Assembly (NCBI GenBank): GCA_963805925.1
Contig: CAWDWB010000002.1
Location: 186,001 to 250,000, forward strand
Reading direction: 5' to 3'
Length of the DNA: 64,000 bases
Origin: CAMPKL01 sp963805925
GTDB taxonomy: Bacteria; Acidobacteriota; Terriglobia; Bryobacterales; UBA6623
Part shown: positions 53,934 to 62,335 of the stretch, one piece after another
Numbering within the stretch: the first letter of the stretch is position 1
Layout: every line of letters starts with the position of its first letter
Translations under genes and position numbers: made by a program
The notes under the pieces: generated by a model
Told to the model about the DNA's origin: nothing
The model's input: the letters and a program-made list of their open reading frames with translations, nothing else
The model's database searches: none

Positions 53934-54787
53934 TTCAAGGTCACCAGATAGGTCGTCATGTTGTGGATGTCGGCGTCAGTATATTTATGCAGCAGCTCGA
54001 GATGGGCCTGAAGCGGATCCGTGATTTCGACCCGAGGAACGTCGCCGTCGCGAGAAAAGGATCGATACTTCCCGGATTCATCTCGGAGCGAAACGTTGAA
54101 ATCGTCGATTCGGTCCAACGTGCCTGAGACCGTCTCGCCCGAAGGAAGTGTGACGGTCGCCCTCATGGCGTTGCGGCTCGTTTGTTCGTTGCCGCGTCCG
54201 CGGGGTCCGAGCCAGTGCTGCTGCAAGGCCATGGCGTCATACCGCGAGGCGATGCCTTTGAGATCGCCGGTCGGCGAGTGGCACTTGTTACAGCCGCCCG
54301 CCCCGTTGAAATACGCCTCTCCCAGCTTCGCGTCGCCGGTAACCACGTCCTGGAAGGTGTAGGTCCTGCGGTTGCCGGCCGTGTAGGTCTGCACATGCAG
54401 CCAGGCGACCACGTCGGCGATCTGCGGCTCGGTCAAATTCGGCTTGGGCATGCCCTGCGCGGGTCGACCGTCGCGCAAGACCGGGGAGATGAGGATGCCT
54501 TTCTCGTCCGTGAGGACCACGATGGATCGGACGAGATTCGGCGCTCCCGGATTACCTCGGGCCGTGGCGCCGTGACAGCCGGCGCAATTGGCCGCGTAGA
54601 TCGCTGCGCCGCGGGCGACCGCTGCGGGATCTTCCTTGGCGCCGGCGATGGCGGCCGCCTCGCCTCGGGTTGGAGCGGCAGGTCGTTGACCCTGAAGACC
54701 GCCCGGGAGCAGCAGCAGGCAGGCAATCGCCATCAAGCTGGAACCTGCGGTAACAAGTCGGTTTCGGAGGCGCCGTATTTCCGTCAC
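53930..54787 (-). CDS. Dihaem cytochrome c with C-terminal beta domain, partner of the PQQ protein
   Basis: 285 aa with an N-terminal export signal (~1-33). Haem 1 motif is CAGCH (Cys68, Cys71, His72) with a likely Met ligand in QGMPKP (Met113). Haem 2 motif is CNKCH (Cys166, Cys169, His170). Between haem 2 and the end lies a ~60-residue beta-rich segment (VTLPSGETVSGTLDRIDDFN) seen in acidobacterial/verrucomicrobial relatives, then a helical tail (LLHKYTDADIHNMTTYLV). The tight gene coupling with the PQQ dehydrogenase marks it as its electron acceptor in the periplasm. Confidence 0.92.
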   Translation of the reverse strand: MTEIRRLRNRLVTAGSSLMAIACLLLLPGGLQGQRPAAPTRGEAAAIAGAKEDPAAVARGAAIYAANCAGCHGATARGNPGAPNLVRSIVVLTDEKGILISPVLRDGRPAQGMPKPNLTEPQIADVVAWLHVQTYTAGNRRTYTFQDVVTGDAKLGEAYFNGAGGCNKCHSPTGDLKGIASRYDAMALQQHWLGPRGRGNEQTSRNAMRATVTLPSGETVSGTLDRIDDFNVSLRDESGKYRSFSRDGDVPRVEITDPLQAHLELLHKYTDADIHNMTTYLVTLK

Positions 54788-54850
54788 GTTGTAAATACTA
54801 GCTGAATACGACGGAAACCGCCGAACGCCAAAAAAGGATCGGAGGCTCCC

Positions 54851-55990
54851 TTATATGCTTGCTCGCAGCGCTTCGAAGAAGTGTTCGATGTCGGACTCAT
54901 TGTTGTACAGATGCGGCGTGACGCGGACGGACGAGCCGCGCACGCTGACGTAGACGTTGTGGGCTCGCAGGCTTTGCAGCAGGTCGTGCGGGGGGCCGCC
55001 GGCGAAGGCGAGCCCGAGGTAGTGGGGCGCACGGAGTTCGGCAGGCGCCACGGAAAGGCCCATTGCCGACGCTTCTTCGGCAATTCGTGTGGTGAGGATG
55101 TTGAGTGAGACGGCGATATCGTCCACGCCCCAGGCGAGGATTTGGCGCATGGCCGCGGCGGCCATCGGCAGCAGTTGGAACTGTGACCGCTCGCCCATGT
55201 CAAAGCGAACGGCGCCGGGTTGGTACTCGTCTTGATAATCCACCAGGCCGGCAAAGTCCTCGGAACCTTTGCGTACGATCCAACCTTCTTCCAAGGGCCG
55301 GCCCTGCTGATGACGCGGCGCGACGTAGAGAACTCCGACGCCGTAGGGGCCGAGCAGCCACTTGTAGCAAGCGGCCACGGCAAAGTCGGGATCGATGGCT
55401 TGGATGTCGATCGGCATGGCGCCGAGCGACTGCGTGAGATCGAGCACCAGGGCGGCGCCGACGGCCCGCGCGGCCTGGCCGATGCGAACGAGGTCCAGCT
55501 TGAGGCCGTTCGTCCAATGGACTTGGGGCACGCTGACGACGCGAGTTTGCGGGCCGATCACAGCCAGGACAGCGGCGGTCCAATCGGGGGCGTCCGCTGT
55601 TGGCCGATCGACGGTACGGATGCGCAGGTTCTTCTCGGCAGCGAAGCGTCTCCAGCTATAGACGTCCGATGGGAAGTCGTCTTGGAGCAGCAGAATTTCG
55701 CCGTTCGGCGCCGGGTCGAGGTTGAGCACGGCAGCGGCGACGCCATAGGAAACCGAGGGGACGATGGCGATGTCCTTCGGCGTCGCATTCACCAACCTGG
55801 AGGCCAACTCGCGGAATTCATCTGGCCCCGTAAAGAAGTTTTCGACGACGGTGCCCCAGGGGCGCATCTTGGAGGCGATCCCCGCACGCCCGGCCTCGGC
55901 GACCGAATGCATCATCGGCGAGAGATAGGCGCAGTTGATGTAGGCGACGTCGTCAGGGATATCGAAGAGTTGGCGCTGACAAGGAATCAT
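54851..55990 (-). CDS. Class V aminotransferase (cysteine desulfurase/isopenicillin-epimerase-like fold)
   Basis: 379-aa PLP enzyme. The PLP lysine is Lys210 in AVAACYKWLLGPYGVG, the PLP-binding Asp is in LVLDLTQSLGAMPID (~184), and VPQVHWTNGLKLDL is the family His segment. The N-terminus INCAYLSPMMHSV (residues 18-30) matches isopenicillin-N-epimerase-like and kynureninase-like proteins. There is no active-site Cys loop typical of IscS/SufS, so sulfur mobilisation is unlikely. The substrate is unknown. It is followed on the same strand, 63 bp downstream, by the cytochrome c gene. Confidence 0.88.
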   Translation of the reverse strand: MIPCQRQLFDIPDDVAYINCAYLSPMMHSVAEAGRAGIASKMRPWGTVVENFFTGPDEFRELASRLVNATPKDIAIVPSVSYGVAAAVLNLDPAPNGEILLLQDDFPSDVYSWRRFAAEKNLRIRTVDRPTADAPDWTAAVLAVIGPQTRVVSVPQVHWTNGLKLDLVRIGQAARAVGAALVLDLTQSLGAMPIDIQAIDPDFAVAACYKWLLGPYGVGVLYVAPRHQQGRPLEEGWIVRKGSEDFAGLVDYQDEYQPGAVRFDMGERSQFQLLPMAAAAMRQILAWGVDDIAVSLNILTTRIAEEASAMGLSVAPAELRAPHYLGLAFAGGPPHDLLQSLRAHNVYVSVRGSSVRVTPHLYNNESDIEHFFEALRASI

Positions 55991-56029
55991 TGGGGGCCCA
56001 AGAGGATAGTTTGCCAGTTGTACGACTCG

Positions 56030-57580
56030 TCACGGCGAAGCTCTAGCCAGATCCGGATCAGTCTCCGGCACTTTCAGCTCCGCGCGAAGACGCTTCAGTT
56101 CCGCCAGTAGATAGGCTTGAACGTCTTTGTACTCGGCATCGCCGTAGCGGCTATTCAGTTCGAGCGGGTCTTTCTCCAAATCAAACAGTTCCCACTCGTC
56201 GGCGATGTAATAGTGGATCAGCTTGTAGCGCTTGGTGGCCACTCCGTAGTGACGCGCCACGTTGTGTGCGGCGTTGCTGGGCGGGCCTTCGTAGTAGTGG
56301 TAGTAGAAACTCGTTCGCCAGTCGACGGGGGTCTCTCCTTTAAAAATCGGAACGAGCGAGCGGCCTTGCATGTCGGCCGGGACGTCGACTCCAGCGATAT
56401 CGAGAAACGTCTCGGCGAAATCGATATTGGAAACCAGCTCTTCGTTCTCGCGGCCGCGCTCAATGACGCCCGGCCAGCGGACCAGCAGCGGCGTTTTGAG
56501 GGACTCCTGGAACATCCAGCGCTTGTCGAACCAGCCGTGCTCGCCGAGATAGAAGCCCTGATCGGAGCTGTAAATCACGATGGTGTTTTCAGCCAGACCG
56601 GAGGCGTCGAGGTAGCGCAGGACTCGGCCAACGGAGTCGTCCACGGAGGCGATGCAGCGTAGGTAGTCCTTGATGTACCGCTGATACTTCCAGCGCACTA
56701 GATCCCGCCCGCGTAGGTTCGCTTGTTTCATCGCCTGGTTCTTGGGCTCATAGACGGCATCCCACATGGCGCGCTGCTCGGGCGACATGCGTCCGTAGTT
56801 AACCATGTAGGCGTCATACTCCGGCGTGCCCTTTTCCGGCATGACCTTGAGATCGTTGTTCCAGGTGAGATCGCGACCGATTTCCATCTCTTGCTGCATC
56901 GCCGCCCGCGAGCGGCCTTCGTAGGAATCGAACAGCGTTGGCGGCTCGGGTATGTCGACGCCATCGTAGAGCGAGAGATGTTCAGGACCAGGCATCCAAT
57001 TGCGGTGCGGCGCTTTGTGCTGCAGCATCAGCATGAAGGGCTTATCTTCGTCGCGGTCGCCTTGCAGCCAGTCCAGGGCTAGGTCGGTGATCAGGTCGGT
57101 GACGTAGCCGAGGCGATTGTGGACAGTGTCCGGCGCCACGCGGAAATCGGGGTTGTAGTAGTGCCCCTGCCCTGGCAGCACTTCCCACTTGTCGAATCCC
57201 GTTGGTGCGCTCTTGAGATGCCACTTGCCGAAGATGGCGGTTTGGTAGCCGGCCTGCTGCAGCAGCTTGGGGAATGTCTGTTGGCTGCCGTCAAAGACGT
57301 CACGGTTGTCGATGACTGAATTGAGGTGTGAGTACTTGCCGGACTGAATCACCGCGCGACTCGGGGCGCAGATGGAGTTCGTGACCAGCGCGTTGCGAAA
57401 GAGCATGCCCTCGCGGGCTAAGCGGTCGATGTTCGGCGTGTGGTTGAGGCCGCCGCCGTAGGCCGAGATGGCTTGATATGCATGGTCATCGGAAAAGATG
57501 AACACGATATTCGGCCGATCGGCAGCTTGGAGCAGCAGGCCCGAGGCAAAGAACGTCAAGAACAGTAGGCGCTGGAACAT
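56030..57580 (-). CDS. Secreted type I sulfatase (N-acetylglucosamine-6-sulfatase-like)
   Basis: 516 aa with an N-terminal signal (LLFLTFFASGLLLQA). The formylglycine Cys71 is in SICAPSRAVIQSGKY, the metal aspartates in FIFSDDHAYQAI (residues 31-32) and the later metal-site pair in VIYSSDQGFYLGEHGW. FGKWHLKSAPTGFD and LQHKAPHRNWMPGPEHL are hallmarks of the S1_11 type that removes 6-O-sulfate from GlcNAc in heparan or keratan sulfate. Together with the N-sulfatase-like gene at 46363 it suggests attack on heparan-type glycans. It precedes the aminotransferase gene on the same strand by 39 bp. Confidence 0.9.
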   Translation of the reverse strand: MFQRLLFLTFFASGLLLQAADRPNIVFIFSDDHAYQAISAYGGGLNHTPNIDRLAREGMLFRNALVTNSICAPSRAVIQSGKYSHLNSVIDNRDVFDGSQQTFPKLLQQAGYQTAIFGKWHLKSAPTGFDKWEVLPGQGHYYNPDFRVAPDTVHNRLGYVTDLITDLALDWLQGDRDEDKPFMLMLQHKAPHRNWMPGPEHLSLYDGVDIPEPPTLFDSYEGRSRAAMQQEMEIGRDLTWNNDLKVMPEKGTPEYDAYMVNYGRMSPEQRAMWDAVYEPKNQAMKQANLRGRDLVRWKYQRYIKDYLRCIASVDDSVGRVLRYLDASGLAENTIVIYSSDQGFYLGEHGWFDKRWMFQESLKTPLLVRWPGVIERGRENEELVSNIDFAETFLDIAGVDVPADMQGRSLVPIFKGETPVDWRTSFYYHYYEGPPSNAAHNVARHYGVATKRYKLIHYYIADEWELFDLEKDPLELNSRYGDAEYKDVQAYLLAELKRLRAELKVPETDPDLARASP

Positions 57581-57836
57581 AGCGGGTCCATTGTAGTCCG
57601 CCGGCGGTGTCGGACAATCGGGAAAGGAAGCTGCGAAAGGATCGCCGCCCGCTCACAGTGGCCGTCGAAACGGATCCCAAATCATCTTGTCAGGTACCCA
57701 TAGTCGGAAGTAACTCAAAGTTCCAGCCAGCGGGCCTTCCAGCGAGCGGTTGACGCTACAATAGCGGCGTCTTTGGCACCCGCCCGACCATCAGCCACTA
57801 CCGCTACTGCCGCTCGCAACCCTTGAGGCGGAACCG

Positions 57837-58253
57837 ATGAATGAGATCCAAGTGAAAACTGCGCTTGAGGCAGAGCGCTCTCGTATCGTAGCGACCCTGG
57901 TAGCCGGTTTCCTGGGCGACCCGGTAGCCCGTTGGTGCTGGCCGGAGCCAGAGGCGTACTTGGCAAACGTAGCGAAGTTCATCACTGCCTATGGCGGGCG
58001 GGCTTTTGAAAACGGTTGCGCGTGGACGGACGGCGCGTTTCGAGGCGCCGCGCTGTGGCTGCCGCCGGGCGTTGCGCCCGACGAGGAGGAATTGGGGCAG
58101 GTGGTGTCCTCGACTGTTGCAGAACCAAGGCAAGGTCACCTATTTGCCGCGCTGGAGGAACTAGGCTCCCACCATCCAGACGAGCCACACTGGTTTCTGC
58201 CCCTCATCGCGGTCGACCCCATCTGCCAGGGCCGCGGAATTGGTTCCGCTTAG
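57837..58253 (+). pseudogene. Truncated GNAT acetyltransferase (C-terminus lost)
   Basis: 138 residues starting at ATG 57837 after a GAGG site. It has a normal GNAT N-terminal half (VATLVAGFLGDPVARWCWPE, ...GAALWLPPGVAP) and reaches the acetyl-CoA-binding motif A core (LIAVDPICQGRGIGSA), then stops at once. A complete member of this group continues ~60 more residues. The TAG at 58251-58253 lies exactly where the truncated permease reading from the other strand also stops, so the C-terminal part was removed by a rearrangement. Probably non-functional. Confidence 0.8.
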
Positions 58254-58531
58254 GTGGCGATGACGGCCACTATCGCAACGAACGGCCCCAAAGCGGCTTG
58301 TGTGTAGTGGTTGAGCGAGCCGGCTCGAGGAATCATCCCTGAGAGTTCTGCAAACGAGAACATCGCGAAGAGATTAACGAGCATCGCCAAGACCATCGCA
58401 ATAAGGAAGCCGGGACCGCCTGTTCCAAACCCGTTGCCCTGCATCACCAGCCCGCTCGAAGCGACGACGCAACCAACGGCGCATGCGATTCCGCCAGGCA
58501 GGCCAACCGCTCGTTTCAGTTCGTGAGGCAT
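58250..58531 (-). pseudogene. Truncated APC-family amino-acid permease (N-terminal fragment)
   Basis: 93 residues, MPHELKRAVGLPGGIACAVG..., with the first TM helices of the amino acid-polyamine-organocation family (VVASSGLVMQGNGFGTGGPG in the discontinuous TM1, SFAELSGMIPRAGSLNHY in the TM2-TM3 region), ending ...FVAIVAVIAT. Full members have ~12 helices and 450 or more residues. Its TAA (58252-58250) shares bases with the stop of the GNAT fragment on the opposite strand. A remnant left by the same deletion or joining event. Confidence 0.75.
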
Positions 58532-58760
58532 GGGGGTTTAGGCCGTATATCTCAATCTGGGCGCCACCGATCATCGCATATGACCTTGAGATGGTGGGAA
58601 TTAGAAAAGCCGAAATCTGCCGAACGATCTAGCGATCGTATCGAGCAGCCCCGTGGGGCCCGGACCCTTTAGATGGCCTCCGGCGATTCGAGACTCCAAA
58701 TTAGTGTTTCTTCGTAGAGACGAGCGCCAACGTCTGCCCAACGCTGACAGAGGACTTGTA

Positions 58761-58773
58761 GGATGAATCATCC
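58761..58773. repeat. Short palindrome before the PilZ gene
   Basis: GGATGA-A-TCATCC, 6-bp arms around one base, 7 bp before the GGAG site and 17 bp before the PilZ ATG. It may be an operator or an mRNA hairpin; weak evidence. Confidence 0.3.
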
Positions 58774-58790
58774 GACTTGAGGAGCAGTTC

Positions 58791-59183
58791 ATGAGTAGAA
58801 CCCCCAACGTTCCGGCAACGGATCAAATTGCCGAAGAGGCTTGTCCTAGGAAGGAGCGACGACGCCACCGCCGCCATCCCGCTGAACAGCAGATTATGGT
58901 CTACTGGCAGGGCAAATTCGGGCTTTCCCACGAATCGTCGGCAGTATTGAGGAACGTCTCGGCCGGCGGCTTCGCCATCGAACTCACCGAGAAGTTTGAG
59001 GTCGGGAGTGTGGTCGTCGTGAAGGCCGACGAACGATCGCTGCAGTGCATGGTGCGTCACGTCCAGCAATATTCCGATAGCTTCCTGGCCGGGCTGGAGG
59101 TCCTATCTTCGTCGGACGGTAGCTCCTGTACGCGGTCGCTTGAGGGACTGGCATCAGCTCTAGCCGACCCTAGCGCTGACTAG
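58791..59183 (+). CDS. PilZ-domain protein (c-di-GMP receptor type)
   Basis: 130 aa; ATG with GGAG 6 nt upstream. The c-di-GMP-binding residues appear as the RxxxR-type segment RRRHRRHP (~residues 22-29) and the second motif LRNVSAGGFAIEL (~56-68, N-x-S-x-x-G). The C-terminal strand FLAGLEVLS completes the PilZ barrel, followed by a ~30-residue polar tail. There is no other domain, so it probably acts through protein partners in response to c-di-GMP. Stand-alone gene with its own strong terminator. Confidence 0.9.
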   Translation: MSRTPNVPATDQIAEEACPRKERRRHRRHPAEQQIMVYWQGKFGLSHESSAVLRNVSAGGFAIELTEKFEVGSVVVVKADERSLQCMVRHVQQYSDSFLAGLEVLSSSDGSSCTRSLEGLASALADPSAD

Positions 59184-59212
59184 CTTCGACAGTCCGATAC
59201 CCTCGAATCAGA

Positions 59213-59242
59213 AAACGGCCCGCTCGGAAGAGCGGGCCGTTT
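59213..59242 (+). terminator. Rho-independent terminator of the PilZ gene
   Basis: Perfect 13-bp stem AAACGGCCCGCTC (59213-59225) / GAGCGGGCCGTTT (59230-59242) with a GGAA loop, then CTATTT, 30 bp after the stop codon. The A-run on its left side means it could also stop transcription from the other strand. Confidence 0.85.
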
Positions 59243-59392
59243 CTATTTCCGACCGATGCGCGAACTGCTTCCTTTCAAGGCTCCCAGCACGCGGTCAGCA
59301 ACTCTTCCGTTCCCCGCAAAACCGTCGCGAGATGTCAGAAACGTGCGCTCGCTACGGGGTGTCGATAAATCGTTTCAGGGAACGGCCATGCG

Positions 59393-60130
59393 TTAGTCGT
59401 AGACGTAGTGGAGGACTTTTTTGAGGTCTTCCCAGGCGAGGCGTTTGGCTTCTTTGTTGTAGGCGCGCAGCAGGTACGACGGGTGGAAGGTGGGCATGAC
59501 GGGGATGTCGTTCCACTCGTGCCATTCGCCGCGCATTTTGGTGATGCCGACGGTCGAGTTGAGCAGCGCCTTGGACGCGGTGGCCCCGAGGACGCAGATC
59601 GCTTTGGGCTGGATGGTCTTGAGTTGGCGCTGCAAGAATTGGCCGCAGATTTCCATCTCGTCGGCCTCGGGGGCGCGGTTGCCGGGCGGGCGGCATTTGA
59701 CGACGTTGCAGATGTAGACGTCCGGGCGGGCGATGGCGATGCCCTCGCCGGCGGCGGTCTTCTCGATCATGTCGGTGAGCAGTTGACCGGCGCGTCCGAC
59801 GAAGGGAATGCCTTGGGCGTCCTCGTCCGCGCCGGGGCCTTCGCCGACGAAGACCAGCTTGGCGTTGGGGTTGCCGTCGCCGAAGACGATCTTGTTGCGT
59901 CCCTCGTGGAGGCGGCAGCGTGTGCAGTCGCCGATGTCGTCTTGGATGATCTGGAAGGTATCTTTCACGGCGGCTTGCGTCGTGCTGGTGGGCGCGGCAG
60001 TTACGGGAGCAGGGGCAGGCGCTGGAGTCGGACGCACCTCTATAACGGGGATATTGACTTCTTTGAAGCCAAGATCTCGGTAAAACTTCAAGTGATTGAT
60101 GAGGTCGTTGGGCACTACGTGAGGGTTCAC
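59393..60130 (-). CDS. Family 4 uracil-DNA glycosylase (Fe-S type)
   Basis: 245 aa. Removes uracil from DNA at the start of base excision repair. Cys69 and Cys72 (GDCTRCRLHEGRN) with the Cys in VVKCRPPGNRAPE and in EMEICGQFL give the four Fe-S cluster ligands. The catalytic motifs are FVGEGPGADEDAQGIPFVG and the C-terminal FHPSYLLR. An N-terminal ~55-residue extension with an Ala/Pro-rich linker precedes the domain, a form common in such proteins (related to SPO1 DNA polymerase N-domains). The GTG start overlaps the coaBC stop (GTGA), so translation is coupled. Confidence 0.92.
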   Translation of the reverse strand: MNPHVVPNDLINHLKFYRDLGFKEVNIPVIEVRPTPAPAPAPVTAAPTSTTQAAVKDTFQIIQDDIGDCTRCRLHEGRNKIVFGDGNPNAKLVFVGEGPGADEDAQGIPFVGRAGQLLTDMIEKTAAGEGIAIARPDVYICNVVKCRPPGNRAPEADEMEICGQFLQRQLKTIQPKAICVLGATASKALLNSTVGITKMRGEWHEWNDIPVMPTFHPSYLLRAYNKEAKRLAWEDLKKVLHYVYD

Positions 60131-61359
60131 GCAATTGTAGCGCGGGACGTGTGGAGGACTGCGTCGAAGATGCGGCCGGCCATTTGGCGTTTGGACATGC
60201 GGTTGACTTCAATGACCTCCCCCGAGGCGGAGAGGATTAGGCCCTGATTGTCTTCGGCGTCGAAGGCGAGGCCTTCGCCGACCAGATTGGCGACGAGCAG
60301 GTCGCAGTTCTTGCTGCGGAGTTTGCGTTCGGCGTTGGCTTGCAGGTTCTCGGTCTCGGCGGCAAAACCGACTAGGATGCGGGCGCCTTTGGATGCGCCG
60401 ACGGCCTTGAGGATGTCCTGGGTCGGCTCAAGTTCGACGGCTGGCGCGGCTTGGTCTTTCTTGATCTTTTGCGTCGCTGGCGCGGCGGGGCGATAGTCGG
60501 CGACGGCGGCGGCCATGACAACGATCTGAGCTGCGTCGAGGTTTTCCATGACGCGGTCGTACATTTGCTGGGCGGTTTCGACGGGAACGATCTTGCAGCC
60601 GGAGGGCGGGGCGGCGCTGGCCGGTCCGCAGACGATGGTGACCGAGGCGCCGCGGTCGCGGGCTTCCACGGCCAGAGCGAAGCCCATCTTGCCGCTGGAG
60701 CGGTTGGAGATGTAGCGCACTGGGTCGATCGGTTCGCGGGTGGGCCCGGCAGTGATCAACACGTGCTTGCCTGCTAGGTCTTGCCTGGCAGCTGGCGCGT
60801 TGAGAATGCGCTCGGCGGCGTCGGCGATGCGGTCGGGTTCGGCGAGACGTCCGGGGCCGACCATGCCGCAGGCGAGTTCGCCGGCGTCGGGTTCGACGAT
60901 GTGCACGCCGCGGGTGCGCAGGGTGGCGATGTTCGCGGCGTTAGCCGGGTGCGCCCACATGTTGGAATTCATCGCGGGCGCGACGAGCACGGGACCGGCG
61001 TAGGCCAAGTGCGTCGTGGTGAGGAAGTCGTCAGCAATGCCGTGGGCGAACTTGGCGAGGATATCGGCTGTGGCGGGCGCGACGAGCAGCAAGTCGGCTT
61101 CTTGGGCCACGCCGATGTGATCGATGGCGCTGGAGAGTGTGGCGTCGCCGCTGTCGGAGGCGAACAGGTCAGTGATGACGCGTTCGCCGGTGAGGGCGGC
61201 GAAGGTGAGCGGCGTGACGAACTTCTGCGCCGACGCCGTCATGACGACGCGAACGGAGAATCCTCTGTCTTGAAGACGGCGGGCGAGTTCAGCGGATTTG
61301 TAAGCGGCGATGCCGCCGCTTACTCCGAGGACGATTTTTTTCCCGCCTGGCGAAGCCAT
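60127..61359 (-). CDS. coaBC: Bifunctional CoaBC: phosphopantothenoylcysteine decarboxylase / phosphopantothenate-cysteine ligase
   Basis: 410 aa; two successive steps of coenzyme A synthesis. The N-terminal CoaC flavoprotein domain (~1-185) has GVSGGIAAYKSAEL, SAIDHIGVAQEADLLLVAPA (active His), PAMNSNMW and the Cys of ELACGMVGPGRL. The C-terminal CoaB ligase domain (~190-400) starts ITAGPTREPIDPVRYISNRS and includes SSGKMGFALA. Normal length. It sits between rpoZ (14 bp upstream) and the uracil-DNA glycosylase (4-bp overlap) in a conserved housekeeping operon. Confidence 0.96.
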   Translation of the reverse strand: MASPGGKKIVLGVSGGIAAYKSAELARRLQDRGFSVRVVMTASAQKFVTPLTFAALTGERVITDLFASDSGDATLSSAIDHIGVAQEADLLLVAPATADILAKFAHGIADDFLTTTHLAYAGPVLVAPAMNSNMWAHPANAANIATLRTRGVHIVEPDAGELACGMVGPGRLAEPDRIADAAERILNAPAARQDLAGKHVLITAGPTREPIDPVRYISNRSSGKMGFALAVEARDRGASVTIVCGPASAAPPSGCKIVPVETAQQMYDRVMENLDAAQIVVMAAAVADYRPAAPATQKIKKDQAAPAVELEPTQDILKAVGASKGARILVGFAAETENLQANAERKLRSKNCDLLVANLVGEGLAFDAEDNQGLILSASGEVIEVNRMSKRQMAGRIFDAVLHTSRATIA

Positions 61360-61373
61360 GCGTTAAGCCTCAG

Positions 61374-61691
61374 TTATTCCGCGTCAGGAGCTTCCTGATT
61401 GGGCTGGTCCATCATCAGGACGTAGTTGTTGGTCTCGTCCTCGGGGAGGATTTCGACGGGCACGGTGCCCAAGCGAACTTCTTCCATGCCGATGCGAGTG
61501 GGCTTGCGGGAATCGACGGCGATAGTAGGACGAGCGCCTCCCTGCAATTGGCGGGCGCGCTTGGCCGAGGCCAAGATGAAGCGATAGACGCTCTGCTGCT
61601 CATCGTTGGGCAGGAAGAACGCCATGTCGGGCGGCTTCTGCTCGACTTGCTGCGATTCGATTTCTTCTTCTTTGACTTTTTTGGTGCTCAT
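61374..61691 (-). CDS. rpoZ: RNA polymerase omega subunit-like protein
   Basis: 105 aa. The omega signature is diverged but readable: SVYRFILASAKRARQLQGGA, followed by PTRIGMEEVRLGTVPVEIL. The N-terminal ~30 residues are Lys/Glu/Gln-rich (STKKVKEEEIESQQVEQK), longer than in E. coli. Omega helps assemble beta' into RNA polymerase and, where conserved, binds ppGpp. The identification is strengthened by the order gmk-rpoZ-coaBC. Its start overlaps the gmk stop (ATGA, 61688-61691). Confidence 0.9.
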   Translation of the reverse strand: MSTKKVKEEEIESQQVEQKPPDMAFFLPNDEQQSVYRFILASAKRARQLQGGARPTIAVDSRKPTRIGMEEVRLGTVPVEILPEDETNNYVLMMDQPNQEAPDAE

Positions 61692-62323
61692 CGCTTCACT
61701 TCCGCCGCAAAACTTTCCACGATCTTTTTGACCTGCTCCCGTGCACGCTCCGTCCGGCAGCGCTCGGCGAGGATGATGCCTCGGAGTTGCTCGAACGACG
61801 CGTCCAGGTTGTCGTTGATCAAAAGGTAGTCGTACTTGCCGAACTCTTCGATTTCGTTAGAAGCTTCTTCGAGCCTGCGCTGAATGACTTCGTCCGAATC
61901 AGAAGAGCGATTCCTAAGGCGCGATTCCAAGACCTGCCGTGATGGGGGCAGGATGAAGATCGAGACCGCCTGGTTGAGTCGCTGCTTTAATTGTGCGGCG
62001 CCCTGTACGTCTATGTCCAGGATGAGGTCTTTGCCTGCGGCCTTGGCTTTGCGGAGGATGGCCTGGGAAGTACCGTAGTAATTGCCGAAAACCTCGGCCC
62101 ATTCGAGCAGTTCGTCGGTATCGCGGAGGCGCTCGAACTCTGCGACGGAGATGAAAAAGTAATGTTCGCCCTCGACTTCGCCCTCGCGGGGGGCGCGCGT
62201 CGTAAAGGAGACGGAGAACTGCAAACGGCGCTCAGCCCGGGCCAGGTCCTTTTCCATCAGGCGCTTGACTAGGGTGGACTTACCCGAGCCGGAAGGCGCC
62301 GAGATGATGAAGACGGTCGACAT
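61688..62323 (-). CDS. gmk: Guanylate kinase
   Basis: 211 aa, usual length. Phosphorylates GMP to GDP with ATP. The P-loop SAPSGSGKSTLVKRL is at residues 8-22, the GMP-binding region contains FTTRAPREGEVEGEHYFF (~42-59) and LEWAEVFGNYYGT, and the lid/C-terminal segment has LRNRSSDSDEVIQRRLEEA. It lies 12 bp after yicC and overlaps rpoZ by 4 bp, so these are translated from one transcript. Confidence 0.96.
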   Translation of the reverse strand: MSTVFIISAPSGSGKSTLVKRLMEKDLARAERRLQFSVSFTTRAPREGEVEGEHYFFISVAEFERLRDTDELLEWAEVFGNYYGTSQAILRKAKAAGKDLILDIDVQGAAQLKQRLNQAVSIFILPPSRQVLESRLRNRSSDSDEVIQRRLEEASNEIEEFGKYDYLLINDNLDASFEQLRGIILAERCRTERAREQVKKIVESFAAEVKR

Positions 62324-62335
62324 CTGAACTTAGAA

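Noticed and set aside
54784..55383. 199-residue minus-strand frame overlapping the class V aminotransferase gene
   Set aside because: It is the same strand, other frame, of a clear PLP enzyme; the translation is Ser/Pro/Thr-rich without motif.
58650..58720. tRNA-like T-arm (GGCGATTCGAGACTCC)
   Set aside because: No cloverleaf, no acceptor stem or anticodon arm could be built around it.
59352..60212. 286-residue minus-strand frame overlapping the uracil-DNA glycosylase
   Set aside because: Very Arg/Gln/Pro-rich out-of-frame reading; the Fe-S glycosylase frame explains the region.
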